NCBI GenBank assembly: GCA_041492185.1
Contig: JBGPWL010000001.1
Location: 1-64,000 of the forward strand
From: JAOAPY01 sp041492185
GTDB lineage: Bacteria > Acidobacteriota > Blastocatellia > Pyrinomonadales > Pyrinomonadaceae
Reading direction: 5' to 3'
Length of the DNA stretch: 64,000 bases
Shown here: positions 1-9,246 of the stretch, piece after piece
Position numbering within the stretch: position 1 is the first letter of the stretch
How the letters are laid out: every line of letters begins with the position of its first letter
Position numbers and translations under genes: made by a program
The notes under the pieces: generated by a model
The model's database searches: none
The model's input: the letters and a program-made list of their open reading frames with translations, nothing else
What the model was told of the DNA's origin: nothing

Positions 1-136
1 AGTGCGGAGCTACATCGAAAGCCTCCACCGCATACAGTAAATGGTGAGGCGAGGTTCCACCAATCAAATTTAAGGTGAGTCCCGACGGTTACGTTGAAAG
101 TTTATTCATTATGTTTGGTCATCAGCCGTCCGTTTT

Positions 137-661
137 ATGAAGCTCGAAGGCACCCACGAAGTCCATGCGCCGCGCGAACGCATATATGCGTTACTAACTG
201 ATCCCGAAGTTCTGCGACGTTGCATTCCCGGCTGCGAATCACTCGAAAAAACTGATGAGAACGCTTACGCAGCAACCATCAAAGCAGGCGTCGGTTCCAT
301 CAAAGGCATCTTCAACGGCAACGTCCGGCTGGAAGACATGCGCCCACCCGAGCACTATCGCATCGTCGTCGACGGTAAAGGTACGCCGGGTTTCATGAAA
401 GGTACCGGCGATCTCGATCTGCAGGAAGAAAACGGAATCACGATCATCAAGTACGTCGGCGAAATGCAGGTTGGCGGCACGATCGCCGGTGTGGGCCAGC
501 GCATGATTCAGGGCACGGCGAAGATGATGGCCTCACAGTTTTTCACCGCGCTCGAAGCCGAAGCAAAAACAACCGCGGGTGCCGCGCCTCCCCGCCATGG
601 CTTTTTTCGCACCGCCCTGAGGTGGTTCTCAGGGTGGCTGCGGCAAATCTTCAACCGGTAG
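137..661 (+). CDS. CoxG-like SRPBCC family protein
   Basis: The 174-residue product begins with a typical CoxG/SRPBCC helix-grip start (MKLEGTHEVHAPRERIY) and carries the family patterns LLTDPEVLRRCIPGC near residue 20 and GVGQRMIQGTAKMM near residue 120. CoxG proteins are best known as accessory membrane-anchor proteins encoded with aerobic CO dehydrogenase and related molybdenum hydroxylases. The last 25 residues are basic and aromatic (TALRWFSGWLRQIF) and could be the membrane anchor. The expected cox structural genes are not inside the window; they could lie just upstream of position 1. The family call is firm, but the pathway role here is an inference. Confidence 0.85.
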   Translation: MKLEGTHEVHAPRERIYALLTDPEVLRRCIPGCESLEKTDENAYAATIKAGVGSIKGIFNGNVRLEDMRPPEHYRIVVDGKGTPGFMKGTGDLDLQEENGITIIKYVGEMQVGGTIAGVGQRMIQGTAKMMASQFFTALEAEAKTTAGAAPPRHGFFRTALRWFSGWLRQIFNR

Positions 662-783
662 TCTATACTCTCTGTTGCATAGCACCGCCAAACATTTGCG
701 GTAGGATTTTTCCAGTCTGCGATTATTTCAAATCATGGTAGATCCATGGGGTGTACTGTCTGGAAATCCGCGGGAGGAAAGAT

Positions 784-1530
784 ATGTTAAAGAGAAGCTT
801 CACTTTTGTGGTTGGCCTGTTCGTATTGTTGTTGTCGCCGGTCATTGCTTCCGCTCAGTGGGCAACCTCTGGTCCAGACTGGAAGCAGCCGGTGTCCTCC
901 TTCCTGGGGGAGGTAACCACGTCGCTGAGCCCAGCTAAGATCAACGCCGCAGTCAGACAGCGGAGGCCCCGGCCCAGGGCAGCGAATAAAGGCGCCTCAA
1001 CTTCGGCTACAGCCGCTGCCGCCAGGTCTCTGCTTTTCACACCGCTTGGCAATTCCGGCGTAGATCGTGAATTGGTAAATAGCCTGACAGCGAAAGCGGA
1101 CGAACGCGAAGCTCTACTGACGGTTTTGAAAGCGACTAAAAAAGCTTATGAGGTCGAAGTCGCAAAGGCAGGGAAATCAAATAACGTGGCCGCGGCCCTC
1201 ACCTTTTTCATCGCTACCTGCGTGACTGTCTACAACGACGCCGCTGAACCTTCGGATGCGGCCAGCGAGAATTTAATGGCAGCGCTTAGCGAACTGATGT
1301 CCGCAGCGCCGGAGGTAGCACGGTTGAGCAATCGCGACAAGCAGAACCTTCACGACCGGCTGGTTTACCTTAGCGGTCTGATACTGGCGGGCTATATTAA
1401 CGGCAAACAAACCAACGACGAGGCCTCACTGGTCACTTTTCGCCTCTTGGCCGGCGCATGTTTGCAGTCGGTGATGCAGCTTGAGCCACAAAGGCTACAC
1501 TTCAATGAGACGGGCCTCGTCATCGAGTGA
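784..1530 (+). CDS. secreted protein of unknown function
   Basis: This is a 248-residue product with an N-terminal signal peptide (hydrophobic run VVGLFVLLLSPVIASA, likely cleaved before QW). I chose the ATG at 784 because a strong GGGAGGAAAG Shine-Dalgarno lies just upstream; an in-frame GTG at 751 would add 11 residues ahead of the signal peptide. After a basic, Ala-rich linker (residues 45-85) comes an all-helical region with LTFFIATCVTVYND and EPSDAASENLM. That pattern recalls the uncharacterised DUF6683-type secreted proteins, but I am not certain of the family. It converges with the peptidase gene on the other strand. Confidence 0.75.
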   Translation: MLKRSFTFVVGLFVLLLSPVIASAQWATSGPDWKQPVSSFLGEVTTSLSPAKINAAVRQRRPRPRAANKGASTSATAAAARSLLFTPLGNSGVDRELVNSLTAKADEREALLTVLKATKKAYEVEVAKAGKSNNVAAALTFFIATCVTVYNDAAEPSDAASENLMAALSELMSAAPEVARLSNRDKQNLHDRLVYLSGLILAGYINGKQTNDEASLVTFRLLAGACLQSVMQLEPQRLHFNETGLVIE

Positions 1531-1634
1531 AATGATGAGCCGGACGCGGAATAGCAGGCAGCGCAGTTCTGGCCGCCATGCAGCGGAAAAGCACTACCGT
1601 CTCGCCCGCGCTTGAGATTCAACGGCTTCCAGCT

Positions 1635-3242
1635 TCACCGCCGCGCTCGGGCGATGAATGCCTCAATATCCGACATCTTGCGCGGCAGCGCTTCAGTCAT
1701 CCAGCGCCTGCCGTCGGGGGTGATCAGGATGTCGTCCTCGATGCGCACGCCAATGTTCTTGTATTTTTCAAAGGCCGGGCGGACGTCTGTCTTGAACTTC
1801 TCCCAACTACCTTCGGTCCATCCCGATGGCAGGTAATCCAGCGCATCCGGACGAACGTAAATGCCGGGCTCGTTTGTAAACACCATCCCCGGCTCGAGCT
1901 TCGCACCATAGTCACCAATGTCGTGCACGTTCATTCCCAACCAGTGTGACGTCCCGTGCATGAACCAAACGCGAATCTGCGGCAGCGAGTTGCGATCGGT
2001 AATCAATCCGAGTTTCAAGAGTCCGTCCTTGATGACTTCCGTTGCGGCTCTTTGCACGTCTGAAACGGTAGCACCTGGTCGCGCAACTTTCGCCGCCGCT
2101 TCCTGGGCGTCATAGACGATCTGATAAACCTCGGCCTGCGTCGGTGAGAACCTTCCATTAACCGGAAAGGTCCGCGTCACATCCGCGCTGTAATGTTCGT
2201 ATTCGGCGCCGACGTCCATCAGTATTAACTCGCCAGGCTTGACTGGCCCCTGCGACTCCTCGTAATGAAGCGTGGTCGCGTTTGGGCCGCAACCAACGAT
2301 GTCCGGATAGCCCCAGTTGTCGGCGTTGCGCAGCTTGAAAGTGTAAGCGACCTGCGCGTCAACTTCATATTCCCACTTTGCATTTCCGGCCACGGCCCAG
2401 GCGCGCTCCTGCGCTTCAGTTGTGATATCGATCGCGTGTTGCAGCAACTCCAACTCCATCGGCGATTTTCGCAAGCGCATCTCGAAAAAGATCGGCCACG
2501 CATTTCTCACTGCAAAAGCGGTAGCAGACTTGGCCCACTGCGAGGCGAAGTTTTGTTCCTGCCGATATTCGCGGCTTTCCTGCTCGCCGGGCACAAGCAG
2601 GAAAAGTTCCGCTTCATTTTTCGCGGCGGAGGCAAATAGAGACGCGAAGCCCGACGCACCTGTGACCGGTGAGGTGGAAGCGGAAAGCAAGATCTTTTCA
2701 GCATTTGGTCGGTGCGGTTGGCGCAGACGAATTGAGCGCATGAATGGTTCGAACTCGCTCGATTCCCAGATCTCCCTGATGCCGGAGATTTGACTCGCCT
2801 CTTCCGGGCTGTACATATGGCCGGTCCAGGTTTCTGCTAACGGGTTGCGCTGCGGCATAAAAAGAATCTCGGGCGTTTGCGTGTTACCGGGAAGCAGCAC
2901 CAGCGTCGCGCCCTTCTGTTTCAGGTTCGTGAGGTAGTAGAGATTGTTCTCTTGCCGGTACGCGTAATCAACGTCGTTGGCATACACGCGCGGTTCAGCG
3001 CTGAAAAGTACGAGTAGCGCGTTCGGCCCAATCGATTGCGCCACGCGCGCTCGGCGCTCAGCCAATTCTGTCAGCCGCGCCTTCTCGTCAAACACCGGTG
3101 CCGGCGGCGTAATTCTGATTACTGGTGAGCTGGCTGGTCCGCTTTCGTCCCCGCGTGCGAGTCCGCGAGCAAAGCTTCCAGTCAAGAGCGCGAGGCCGGC
3201 GATGATGATGATCGCCTTCCTGGTTAACAGGCGTGAGATCAT
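1635..3242 (-). CDS. exported Xaa-Pro aminopeptidase (M24B)
   Basis: The 535-residue protein has an N-terminal hydrophobic segment (AIIIIAGLALLTGSFARG), so it is probably exported or membrane-anchored. It continues with an AMP_N-like domain and a C-terminal M24 'pita-bread' catalytic domain. The five dinuclear metal ligands can be placed by eye: the Asp of LMDVGAEYEHYSADVTRTF (two Asp), the His of HGTSHWLGMNVHD, the Glu of TNEPGIYV and the Glu of GVRIEDDILIT. The enzyme should remove N-terminal residues preceding proline from peptides. An AAAAGGAGAAAG ribosome-binding site precedes the ATG at 3242, which supports this start. The gene appears to be monocistronic. Confidence 0.92.
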   Translation of the reverse strand: MISRLLTRKAIIIIAGLALLTGSFARGLARGDESGPASSPVIRITPPAPVFDEKARLTELAERRARVAQSIGPNALLVLFSAEPRVYANDVDYAYRQENNLYYLTNLKQKGATLVLLPGNTQTPEILFMPQRNPLAETWTGHMYSPEEASQISGIREIWESSEFEPFMRSIRLRQPHRPNAEKILLSASTSPVTGASGFASLFASAAKNEAELFLLVPGEQESREYRQEQNFASQWAKSATAFAVRNAWPIFFEMRLRKSPMELELLQHAIDITTEAQERAWAVAGNAKWEYEVDAQVAYTFKLRNADNWGYPDIVGCGPNATTLHYEESQGPVKPGELILMDVGAEYEHYSADVTRTFPVNGRFSPTQAEVYQIVYDAQEAAAKVARPGATVSDVQRAATEVIKDGLLKLGLITDRNSLPQIRVWFMHGTSHWLGMNVHDIGDYGAKLEPGMVFTNEPGIYVRPDALDYLPSGWTEGSWEKFKTDVRPAFEKYKNIGVRIEDDILITPDGRRWMTEALPRKMSDIEAFIARARR

Positions 3243-3335
3243 TTACTTTCTCCTTTTCAGTTAGGACCGATTGTAACGGTCAGCACGTGAGATCCTCCGC
3301 GAAGCGAGTGTCGACTGAGTTCTTGCTAAACCAAC

Positions 3336-4853
3336 TTATGGACGTCGCCTGATCCTTTCTCCCGGACGAAAAATACGCGTTGTGCCATCGGGATACGTCA
3401 CGACCCGAGTGCCGTTTGGAGCGATTACTACTCTTGTGCCATCCGGGAAGGTGCGCACTCTTGCTCCCTCCGGCGGTTCTCGGCGACCGCGCGGATTGGG
3501 GCCTGGAGGCGTCCGGCTGAAGTCAGGCGTCCCAGGCCCGGGGGGCGGGTCAGGCGGCTTGGCGGCGCTGTTACCAGCCGCCTTCTCATTATTGGCAGAC
3601 GTCCGCTCAGTCGGCTTTTCTTTCTTCTTTGTCGCCGGTTCCTTCTTAGCTGCATTAGGTTTCGCAGGCTCTGCCTTTGCCGTTTCGTCGTCTGGCTTCG
3701 TCGGCGCGTTGGAATTACTCCCTGCGCTTGCGCTCGCGACCGCCGGCTGCGAATTTGCGCTGGCGCTCGTGCTCGCAGCATGTCGACGTTGGTAGGCGTA
3801 GAAAACACCAAAGCCCCCAACCAGCAGGATCACGATCCCGGCAATGGCCAACGGATTGAAGCGCTTCCGCGAAGACGCGGCCGGCGAGTGCGCCACTGTT
3901 GTTTCACCAGCCGCGGCTGCTGTCAGAGCCTTCGTCGGCGCCGCCGCCGAGGTGGTAGTCGCGGAAGGAAATAGGACGGTCGCCGCCTCTGCGCCTGCGC
4001 CCGCGCCTATGATCACGGTTGACACTTGGGCGCTGCCGCTCAATGCTCGGCGCATCTCCGCTGCACTTGCGTAACGCTGATCTCGCTTTTGGGACATAGC
4101 TCGATCCAAAACTGCCGCGACATTCGCGTCAACGGACGCGTTTACGTCCATCGCGTTCTGCAAAGGATCGGGCTGGCCGTTGACAATCGCCGCCGCGCGC
4201 GTCAACGCATCTGCAGGCTTGGTGCCAGTCAACAAATGATAAAGCGTCGCTGCAAGTGAGTAGAGGTCGCTGCGACCATCAGTGCCGAGTCCCTGCACTT
4301 GTTCGAGCGGCGCATAGTTTGGGGTGTAGCCGAAAATGCTCGCGCTCGAAGTAACGCGCGATATTTCTCCAGCCGATCCTTTCGCGAGTCCAAAATCAAG
4401 CAAAACGATTTGTCCTCGCGCGGCTAACTTAAGGTTTTGCGGTTTTATGTCACGGTGAATGATCTGCGGATCTTGTGTGTGCAAATAGTCAAGCGCATCC
4501 AGCAACTGATCGGCCCACGCCAGCACCTGATGCGCTGGGAACGGTTCGTGTCGGCGCGCCAACATCGCTGACAGATCCTCTCCGGGAACGTACTGCATCA
4601 CCAGAAACTCTCCGTCGCCTTCCGCGAAATGATCGCTCACTCCCGGCAGGGCTGGATGATGCAAACGCGCCAGCAGGCGCGCCTCTCGCTCAAATTGCTT
4701 ACGGAGACGCTCCTCAGTAAACAACGTCTCTTTCAGCGCCACCGTTTTATCCAGCCGTTTGTCTATCGCCTCATAAACGGCGCCCATGCCTCCCTGACCG
4801 AGCAGCCGCACGATCCGATACCGGCCCTGCAAAATTGTGTCTGACGCAAGCAT
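3336..4853 (-). CDS. PknB-type transmembrane Ser/Thr protein kinase
   Basis: The kinase domain occupies about residues 10-270. Visible motifs are the glycine loop GQGGMGAVYEA (19-29), the ATP-anchoring Lys in VALKE (K41), HRDIKPQN (catalytic D135) and DFG (D153). A Thr/Ala-rich linker leads to one transmembrane helix (PLAIAGIVILLVGGFGVFYAY) and then an external Ala/Lys/Pro-rich tail. The tail ends in four short related units of the form 'FPDGTRVV / APNGTRVV / YPDGTTRIF / PGERIRRR'. The kinase should phosphorylate cytoplasmic partners in response to an external cue. A PP2C phosphatase at 51.9 kb is a possible counterpart, but it is not adjacent. No clear Shine-Dalgarno precedes the ATG. Confidence 0.93.
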   Translation of the reverse strand: MLASDTILQGRYRIVRLLGQGGMGAVYEAIDKRLDKTVALKETLFTEERLRKQFEREARLLARLHHPALPGVSDHFAEGDGEFLVMQYVPGEDLSAMLARRHEPFPAHQVLAWADQLLDALDYLHTQDPQIIHRDIKPQNLKLAARGQIVLLDFGLAKGSAGEISRVTSSASIFGYTPNYAPLEQVQGLGTDGRSDLYSLAATLYHLLTGTKPADALTRAAAIVNGQPDPLQNAMDVNASVDANVAAVLDRAMSQKRDQRYASAAEMRRALSGSAQVSTVIIGAGAGAEAATVLFPSATTTSAAAPTKALTAAAAGETTVAHSPAASSRKRFNPLAIAGIVILLVGGFGVFYAYQRRHAASTSASANSQPAVASASAGSNSNAPTKPDDETAKAEPAKPNAAKKEPATKKKEKPTERTSANNEKAAGNSAAKPPDPPPGPGTPDFSRTPPGPNPRGRREPPEGARVRTFPDGTRVVIAPNGTRVVTYPDGTTRIFRPGERIRRRP

Positions 4854-5030
4854 TAATTCTTATCGCTCAATTCACGCGGTCGACGACGCGTCTTAGTTTC
4901 GATCTACTCGAGGGAGAGCGGCACTAACCAGCGAGCCATTATACACGGGGGATCTGCGAGCCGAAACCCCCAGTTAGCGTGCGCCGCGTGACGCAGTGCC
5001 GGGACATTGGCGCAACATCGATTCAGGCGT

Positions 5031-7892
5031 ATGCTACGCATCGTGGCTAAACCTTTTCCGCTGCCAACGAACGACGAAGTCATAGACGTCGGTCCACCCA
5101 GACGACGGCGACGACTGCTTTGGGTGATTCTCGCTTTGTTCATCTTCCTCATCGCGGCTTGGCGCGGCCTATCGATCTATCTTTCCGCGCTGTGGTTTGG
5201 TTCCCTGGGTTATTCAGCCGTCTACTGGTACATATTCAAAATGAAGCTCGGTTTGTTCGTCGCGTTCGCCATCCTGACGGCGGTGATTCTCCGCGGCGCC
5301 TTTTGGTTGCTGGAACGGCTCTTCGCCTCCTACGCAATCGAGCGACGAACGATCACTCTGAATAACCAACTGATCCAATTTTCCCCAGCCCGCTTCGTGC
5401 GTCCGCTCGCGTGGATTGTTTCGCTCATCGGCGGCGTGATATCCGGTCTGGTAATGAAGGACGCCTGGCAGAAGTTTGCACTGTACATACATCAAACGGC
5501 GACGACGCTACGAGATCCAATTTTTAACAAGCCTGTTGGGTTCTATCTTTTTTCGTTACCAGTTTACGATCTGTTAAGCAGTTGGTTGACGTCGATCACG
5601 GCGATCATTCTTGGCGCGACGATCATTTACGCGCTAATCACTCTGCCGCAAGGTGCTCTCAAGGCCGGCTCGAAAACAACACGCAGAACTTCGCTCGCCG
5701 CCGTCTCGTACGCCTTCGCTCTCCTGCTGCTCACGCTTGCGTGGGACACGTACCTCTCGCGTTTTCCTTATCTCTGGGAGGACCACCAAACGTTTTCCGG
5801 AATCACCTACACCGAAGCGAAGTATCTACTGCCGGCGCTGCTTTTCGTTTGTTTTGGTCTCGTCGCGGCGGCAGCGATTGCCGTCCTGAATGCGCTGACC
5901 CAAAGAAGACTGCGCCTGCTGATTGTCGGCGTCGCGATTCCCGTCGCGATCTACATTGTCGGCGTCGTTATTGTGCCTGCGTATGTCAGCAGTTTCATCG
6001 TTAAGCCCAACGAGCTTGGTCGGGAAGGGCCGTATATCGATTTCAACATTGCCTGGACGCGCCGCGCGTTTGGTATTGAGGGGATTGAGCAGCGACCGTT
6101 CGATGCCGAGAATTCAGTTGAGGGCTTGAACCTCGCGGCAAACCGCGCGACGCTTGACAACATACGACTCTGGGATTGGCGCGCGTTGCAGGACACCCTG
6201 CGCCAGGTTCAGGAGATTCGCACTTACTATGACTTCCCTGATGTCGATGTTGATCGTTACACCATCGCTGGCCAGCCGCGCCAGATGATGCTCGCGGCAC
6301 GCGAAATCGATCAAAAGAAACTCCCCGAACAATCGCGCAACTGGATCAACGAGAAATTGATCTACACGCACGGCTACGGTGTCACGATGAACACCTCAAA
6401 CGGCTTCGACACCGAAGGCATGCCGCGCTTCGTACTTTCAAACATGCCGATCGATGCGAGCGCGGGAATCAAAGTCACGCGGCCGCAGATCTACTTTGGC
6501 CAGAAAACCGACACCGACGTTTACGTTAAGACCAAACAAAAGGAGTTTGACTATCCGCAGGGTGAGACCAATAACTACACGACCTACGAGGGCAGCGGCG
6601 GAATTCGCATCGGCGGCGGCTTGAGGCGTTTCCTGTTGGCCTACGCGCTTGGCGATCTCACAAAGTTGCCGTTCGCAACAGACATCACTGCCGACAGCCG
6701 AGTCCTCATCCATCGCAACATCCGCGAAATCCTAAACAGCGTTGCGCCCTTTTTGATCTACGATGACGATCCGTACGTCGTCGTGGGAGGCGACGGGCGG
6801 CTTTACTGGATCGTCGACGCCTTCACGGAATCATCGACGTATCCGTACTCGCGCCACTACCCGGCCGGCGCCAATAGCGTCAATTACATGCGCAACAGCG
6901 TAAAGGCTGTAATAGACGCTTACGATGGCAGTGTCCGCTTCTACGTTTTTGATTCGCAAGACCCGCTGATCGCAACGTACCAGGCGACATTTCCCACACT
7001 CTTTCACTCCGAAACAGAGATGCCTGCGGATCTCCGCGCCCACATTCGCTATCCTGAGACGTTGATGAAAACTCAGGGAGAAGTATTTGGCCTCTATCAC
7101 ACGCAAAACACGAAGGTCTTTTTTCAGCGTGAGGATCTTTGGAGCGTCGCGACCCAGGTCGGGCTCGACGAGCAAGGCAAGAAACAGACGCAGACCATCG
7201 AGCCTTACTTCGTGCTCATGCAGTTGCCGGGCGAGAAGACTGATAACGAATTCGCGATCATCCTGCCATTCACGCCCTCCAACCGCAACAACATGATTGG
7301 CTGGATGGCCGGTCGCTGCGACGGAAATAATTACGGGAAACTCCTGGTTTACAACTTTCCGAAGTCGCGATTGATCGATGGTCCTTTGCAAATTGAAGCG
7401 CGCATCGATCAAAACGCCGAGCTTTCATCGCAATTCACGTTGTGGAATCAACAAGGCTCGCGGGTCTTGCGCGGACATCTGCTCGTCATCCCGATCGGCC
7501 GCTCTCTGCTTTACGTCGAACCTGTCTACCTCAAGGCCGAAAGCAGCCCAATGCCGGAACTGCGTCTGGTCGTCCTGGCGATTCAGGATCGAATTGGCTA
7601 TGGCAAGAGCTTTGAGGAAGCGATGAAGAACCTGTTCGGCGAAGCGCCGAAGCCCGCCGGCAAAGAACAGGTCGAGCAACAAAAAGAAAAGCCGTCGGAA
7701 GGACACGCAAAACCTTCACCCTCGCCGGGAACAAAACCCGAAAGCGAGCAGGAACTTATCAATCGCGCGATACAAGAGTTTGAGGATTATCAACGTCTGA
7801 CGGCACAAGGCAAGCTTGCCGAAGCTGGGCAGAAACTGGAACAACATAAACGCACGCTTGAGCAGTTGAAAAAGTTAGGCGGCAGACATTAA
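5031..7892 (+). CDS. UPF0182 family integral membrane protein
   Basis: The protein is about 953 residues long. The first ~320 residues hold seven hydrophobic segments (for example LLWVILALFIFLIAAW and LLIVGVAIPVAIYIVGVVIV). A large soluble domain follows with UPF0182/COG1615 signatures such as NEKLIYTHGYGVTMN and YPYSRHYPAGANSVNYMRNSVK. The C-terminus is a charged Lys/Glu/Pro linker with a short coiled coil (LTAQGKLAEAGQKLEQHKRTLEQL). I prefer the ATG at 5031 to an in-frame TTG at 5007, because the latter adds eight poorly conserved-looking residues. The function of the family is unknown. The stop codon overlaps the next ATG. Confidence 0.9.
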   Translation: MLRIVAKPFPLPTNDEVIDVGPPRRRRRLLWVILALFIFLIAAWRGLSIYLSALWFGSLGYSAVYWYIFKMKLGLFVAFAILTAVILRGAFWLLERLFASYAIERRTITLNNQLIQFSPARFVRPLAWIVSLIGGVISGLVMKDAWQKFALYIHQTATTLRDPIFNKPVGFYLFSLPVYDLLSSWLTSITAIILGATIIYALITLPQGALKAGSKTTRRTSLAAVSYAFALLLLTLAWDTYLSRFPYLWEDHQTFSGITYTEAKYLLPALLFVCFGLVAAAAIAVLNALTQRRLRLLIVGVAIPVAIYIVGVVIVPAYVSSFIVKPNELGREGPYIDFNIAWTRRAFGIEGIEQRPFDAENSVEGLNLAANRATLDNIRLWDWRALQDTLRQVQEIRTYYDFPDVDVDRYTIAGQPRQMMLAAREIDQKKLPEQSRNWINEKLIYTHGYGVTMNTSNGFDTEGMPRFVLSNMPIDASAGIKVTRPQIYFGQKTDTDVYVKTKQKEFDYPQGETNNYTTYEGSGGIRIGGGLRRFLLAYALGDLTKLPFATDITADSRVLIHRNIREILNSVAPFLIYDDDPYVVVGGDGRLYWIVDAFTESSTYPYSRHYPAGANSVNYMRNSVKAVIDAYDGSVRFYVFDSQDPLIATYQATFPTLFHSETEMPADLRAHIRYPETLMKTQGEVFGLYHTQNTKVFFQREDLWSVATQVGLDEQGKKQTQTIEPYFVLMQLPGEKTDNEFAIILPFTPSNRNNMIGWMAGRCDGNNYGKLLVYNFPKSRLIDGPLQIEARIDQNAELSSQFTLWNQQGSRVLRGHLLVIPIGRSLLYVEPVYLKAESSPMPELRLVVLAIQDRIGYGKSFEEAMKNLFGEAPKPAGKEQVEQQKEKPSEGHAKPSPSPGTKPESEQELINRAIQEFEDYQRLTAQGKLAEAGQKLEQHKRTLEQLKKLGGRH

Positions 7893-8317
7893 TGGCGCTC
7901 ATCCCTACCGTTCGAGTCGACTGCGAAAAAACTCCCAATTGTATGAGCAGGATATTGATCGTCGAGGATGACGAAGTGCGGTGCTCCTGGTTTCATCAGG
8001 AGTTTGCGAAATACGATCGCGATACGACCAGCGACGTTTCCGTCGCAGTTACATTACTCGCAGCGAACGATTACTCGCTGATCTTCCTGGACCACGACCT
8101 GGCTGAGGAGCACTATTTTTCGGAGATGGCTGATGACGGTCTTACGGGTTACGCAGTGGCGGAGTGGCTCGCTCGCAATCCTGACCAACAAGCGAACGCG
8201 CAAATTGTCATTCACTCACTCAACTACGCGGGGGCGCAGCGGATGCTCGATGTGCTTCACGACGCTGGCCGCAAAGCTGAGCACGTGCCGTTTCCGTATT
8301 TGCCCCGGCTCTTCTAG
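7892..8317 (+). CDS. receiver-like protein (cyclic-phosphate processing receiver type)
   Basis: A 141-residue product whose domain starts at SRILIVEDDE, like a response-regulator receiver, with the acidic pocket EDDE and a putative phospho-acceptor Asp in LIFLDHDLAEEH. The second half (AQIVIHSLNYAGAQRMLDVL) resembles the cREC_REC 'cyclic-phosphate processing receiver' family rather than a canonical CheY. There is no DNA-binding domain. The ATG at 7892 overlaps the upstream UPF0182 stop as TAATG, which favours translational coupling. An alternative ATG at 7943 sits exactly at the domain start, so the first 17 residues are uncertain. Confidence 0.75.
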   Translation: MALIPTVRVDCEKTPNCMSRILIVEDDEVRCSWFHQEFAKYDRDTTSDVSVAVTLLAANDYSLIFLDHDLAEEHYFSEMADDGLTGYAVAEWLARNPDQQANAQIVIHSLNYAGAQRMLDVLHDAGRKAEHVPFPYLPRLF

Positions 8318-8321
8318 CTCG

Positions 8322-9092
8322 CTAGCCTCTTAGCTGCGCCATAAGCTGCTTCGACTTCTTTGACGCCTCTTTGTGTTCGGGTAAATAGTTTGGATCTGGA
8401 GTCAGCGTGAGCAACTCCTCAATCTGTTTGCGGGCGTCTGCGTCTCGCCCGACGGCATGATACGCTTCGGCAAGGTGAAGGCGCAGGAGCGAATTGTTAA
8501 TCCCGAATCGTAATCCCTTCTCAAGGTTCTCGATCGCCTTTTGATAATCGCCGCCCATGATTCGCGGCGCTTTTAGGTAAAGCTGGCCCAGCGCCATGTA
8601 AGCGCTGCCATGATACAACTCTTCATTAAGCTTGAGGACTGTTCCCATCTCGGTTTCTATGTTACTAACGCTCGATGGGCTGGGAACCAGGCTGTGTTCC
8701 GCCACGCCGCCATAGTTGGCACCTAACCAAAAGTGCCCCTCCGGTTTATCTGGTTGTAATCGGACAGCCGTCTTGCCCGCCTCAGCACCGTCTCGGAACG
8801 CATCATCGCGCTCGCGGTCATCGTTCGTGTGCTCGCCGAGGTAATAATCAAACTGCGCAACCTTCCACGCCACATCGTAGTTGCCGGAGTTGGCTTGCTG
8901 CGCCTGTCTCGCCAAAAAAACCGCTTGCCGTACCTTTGCCAGGTCTTCCCTCTGACCGTAAAGCTTCTCGGCTTCCGCGAGCTTCGCCTCTGCTGCCTTG
9001 GGGTCTGCGACGGTTTCCGCCCGCTGCCTGCGGCAAGCTGTTACGTTGGAGAGCACCATGAGCGCAAGCCCAACAACTAACAATAGTCGCAT
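8322..9092 (-). CDS. TRAP transporter TatT component-like TPR lipoprotein
   Basis: The 256-residue product starts with a lipoprotein signal (LLLVVGLALMVLSNVTAC, lipobox Cys about residue 20). TPR-like helices follow: ARQAQQANSGNYDVAWKVAQFDYYLG, GKTAVRLQPDKPEGHFWLGANYG and ENLEKGLRFGINNSLLRLHLAEAYHAVGR (each given in part). This arrangement fits the TatT component family, described for periplasmic trimers that work with TRAP-type transporters. No TRAP permease or binding protein lies nearby, so the transport role is uncertain. I chose the ATG at 9092 because it opens the signal peptide; the frame extends 21 codons further upstream without a plausible start. It ends four bases from the convergent receiver gene. 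Confidence 0.8.
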   Translation of the reverse strand: MRLLLVVGLALMVLSNVTACRRQRAETVADPKAAEAKLAEAEKLYGQREDLAKVRQAVFLARQAQQANSGNYDVAWKVAQFDYYLGEHTNDDRERDDAFRDGAEAGKTAVRLQPDKPEGHFWLGANYGGVAEHSLVPSPSSVSNIETEMGTVLKLNEELYHGSAYMALGQLYLKAPRIMGGDYQKAIENLEKGLRFGINNSLLRLHLAEAYHAVGRDADARKQIEELLTLTPDPNYLPEHKEASKKSKQLMAQLRG

Positions 9093-9246
9093 TTTGTTTG
9101 ATTTCTTATTGACTTGAGTCACGTTAGTCGTCAATTGTACGGTCCCTCCATACACATTATTTTCAATTACCCAAATTCCGCCGAATAGGTTATATTGCCA
9201 CGTGGCCGGGAACCGGCATCCGCAAAACTTTAAGGGGGGCGCGCCC

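Noticed and set aside
2..40. Short open stretch reading VRSYIESLHRIQ and a stop at the left edge, possibly the end of an upstream gene
   Set aside because: Too short to judge; two other frames are also open over most of it.
735..938. 67-codon frame overlapping the start of the secreted protein gene
   Set aside because: It lies in a different frame over the signal-peptide region, has no ribosome-binding site, and shows no recognisable motif.
6831..7412. 193-codon open frame antisense to the UPF0182 gene
   Set aside because: GC-rich genes often leave open antisense frames; no start signal or family motif, and the sense gene is clearly real.
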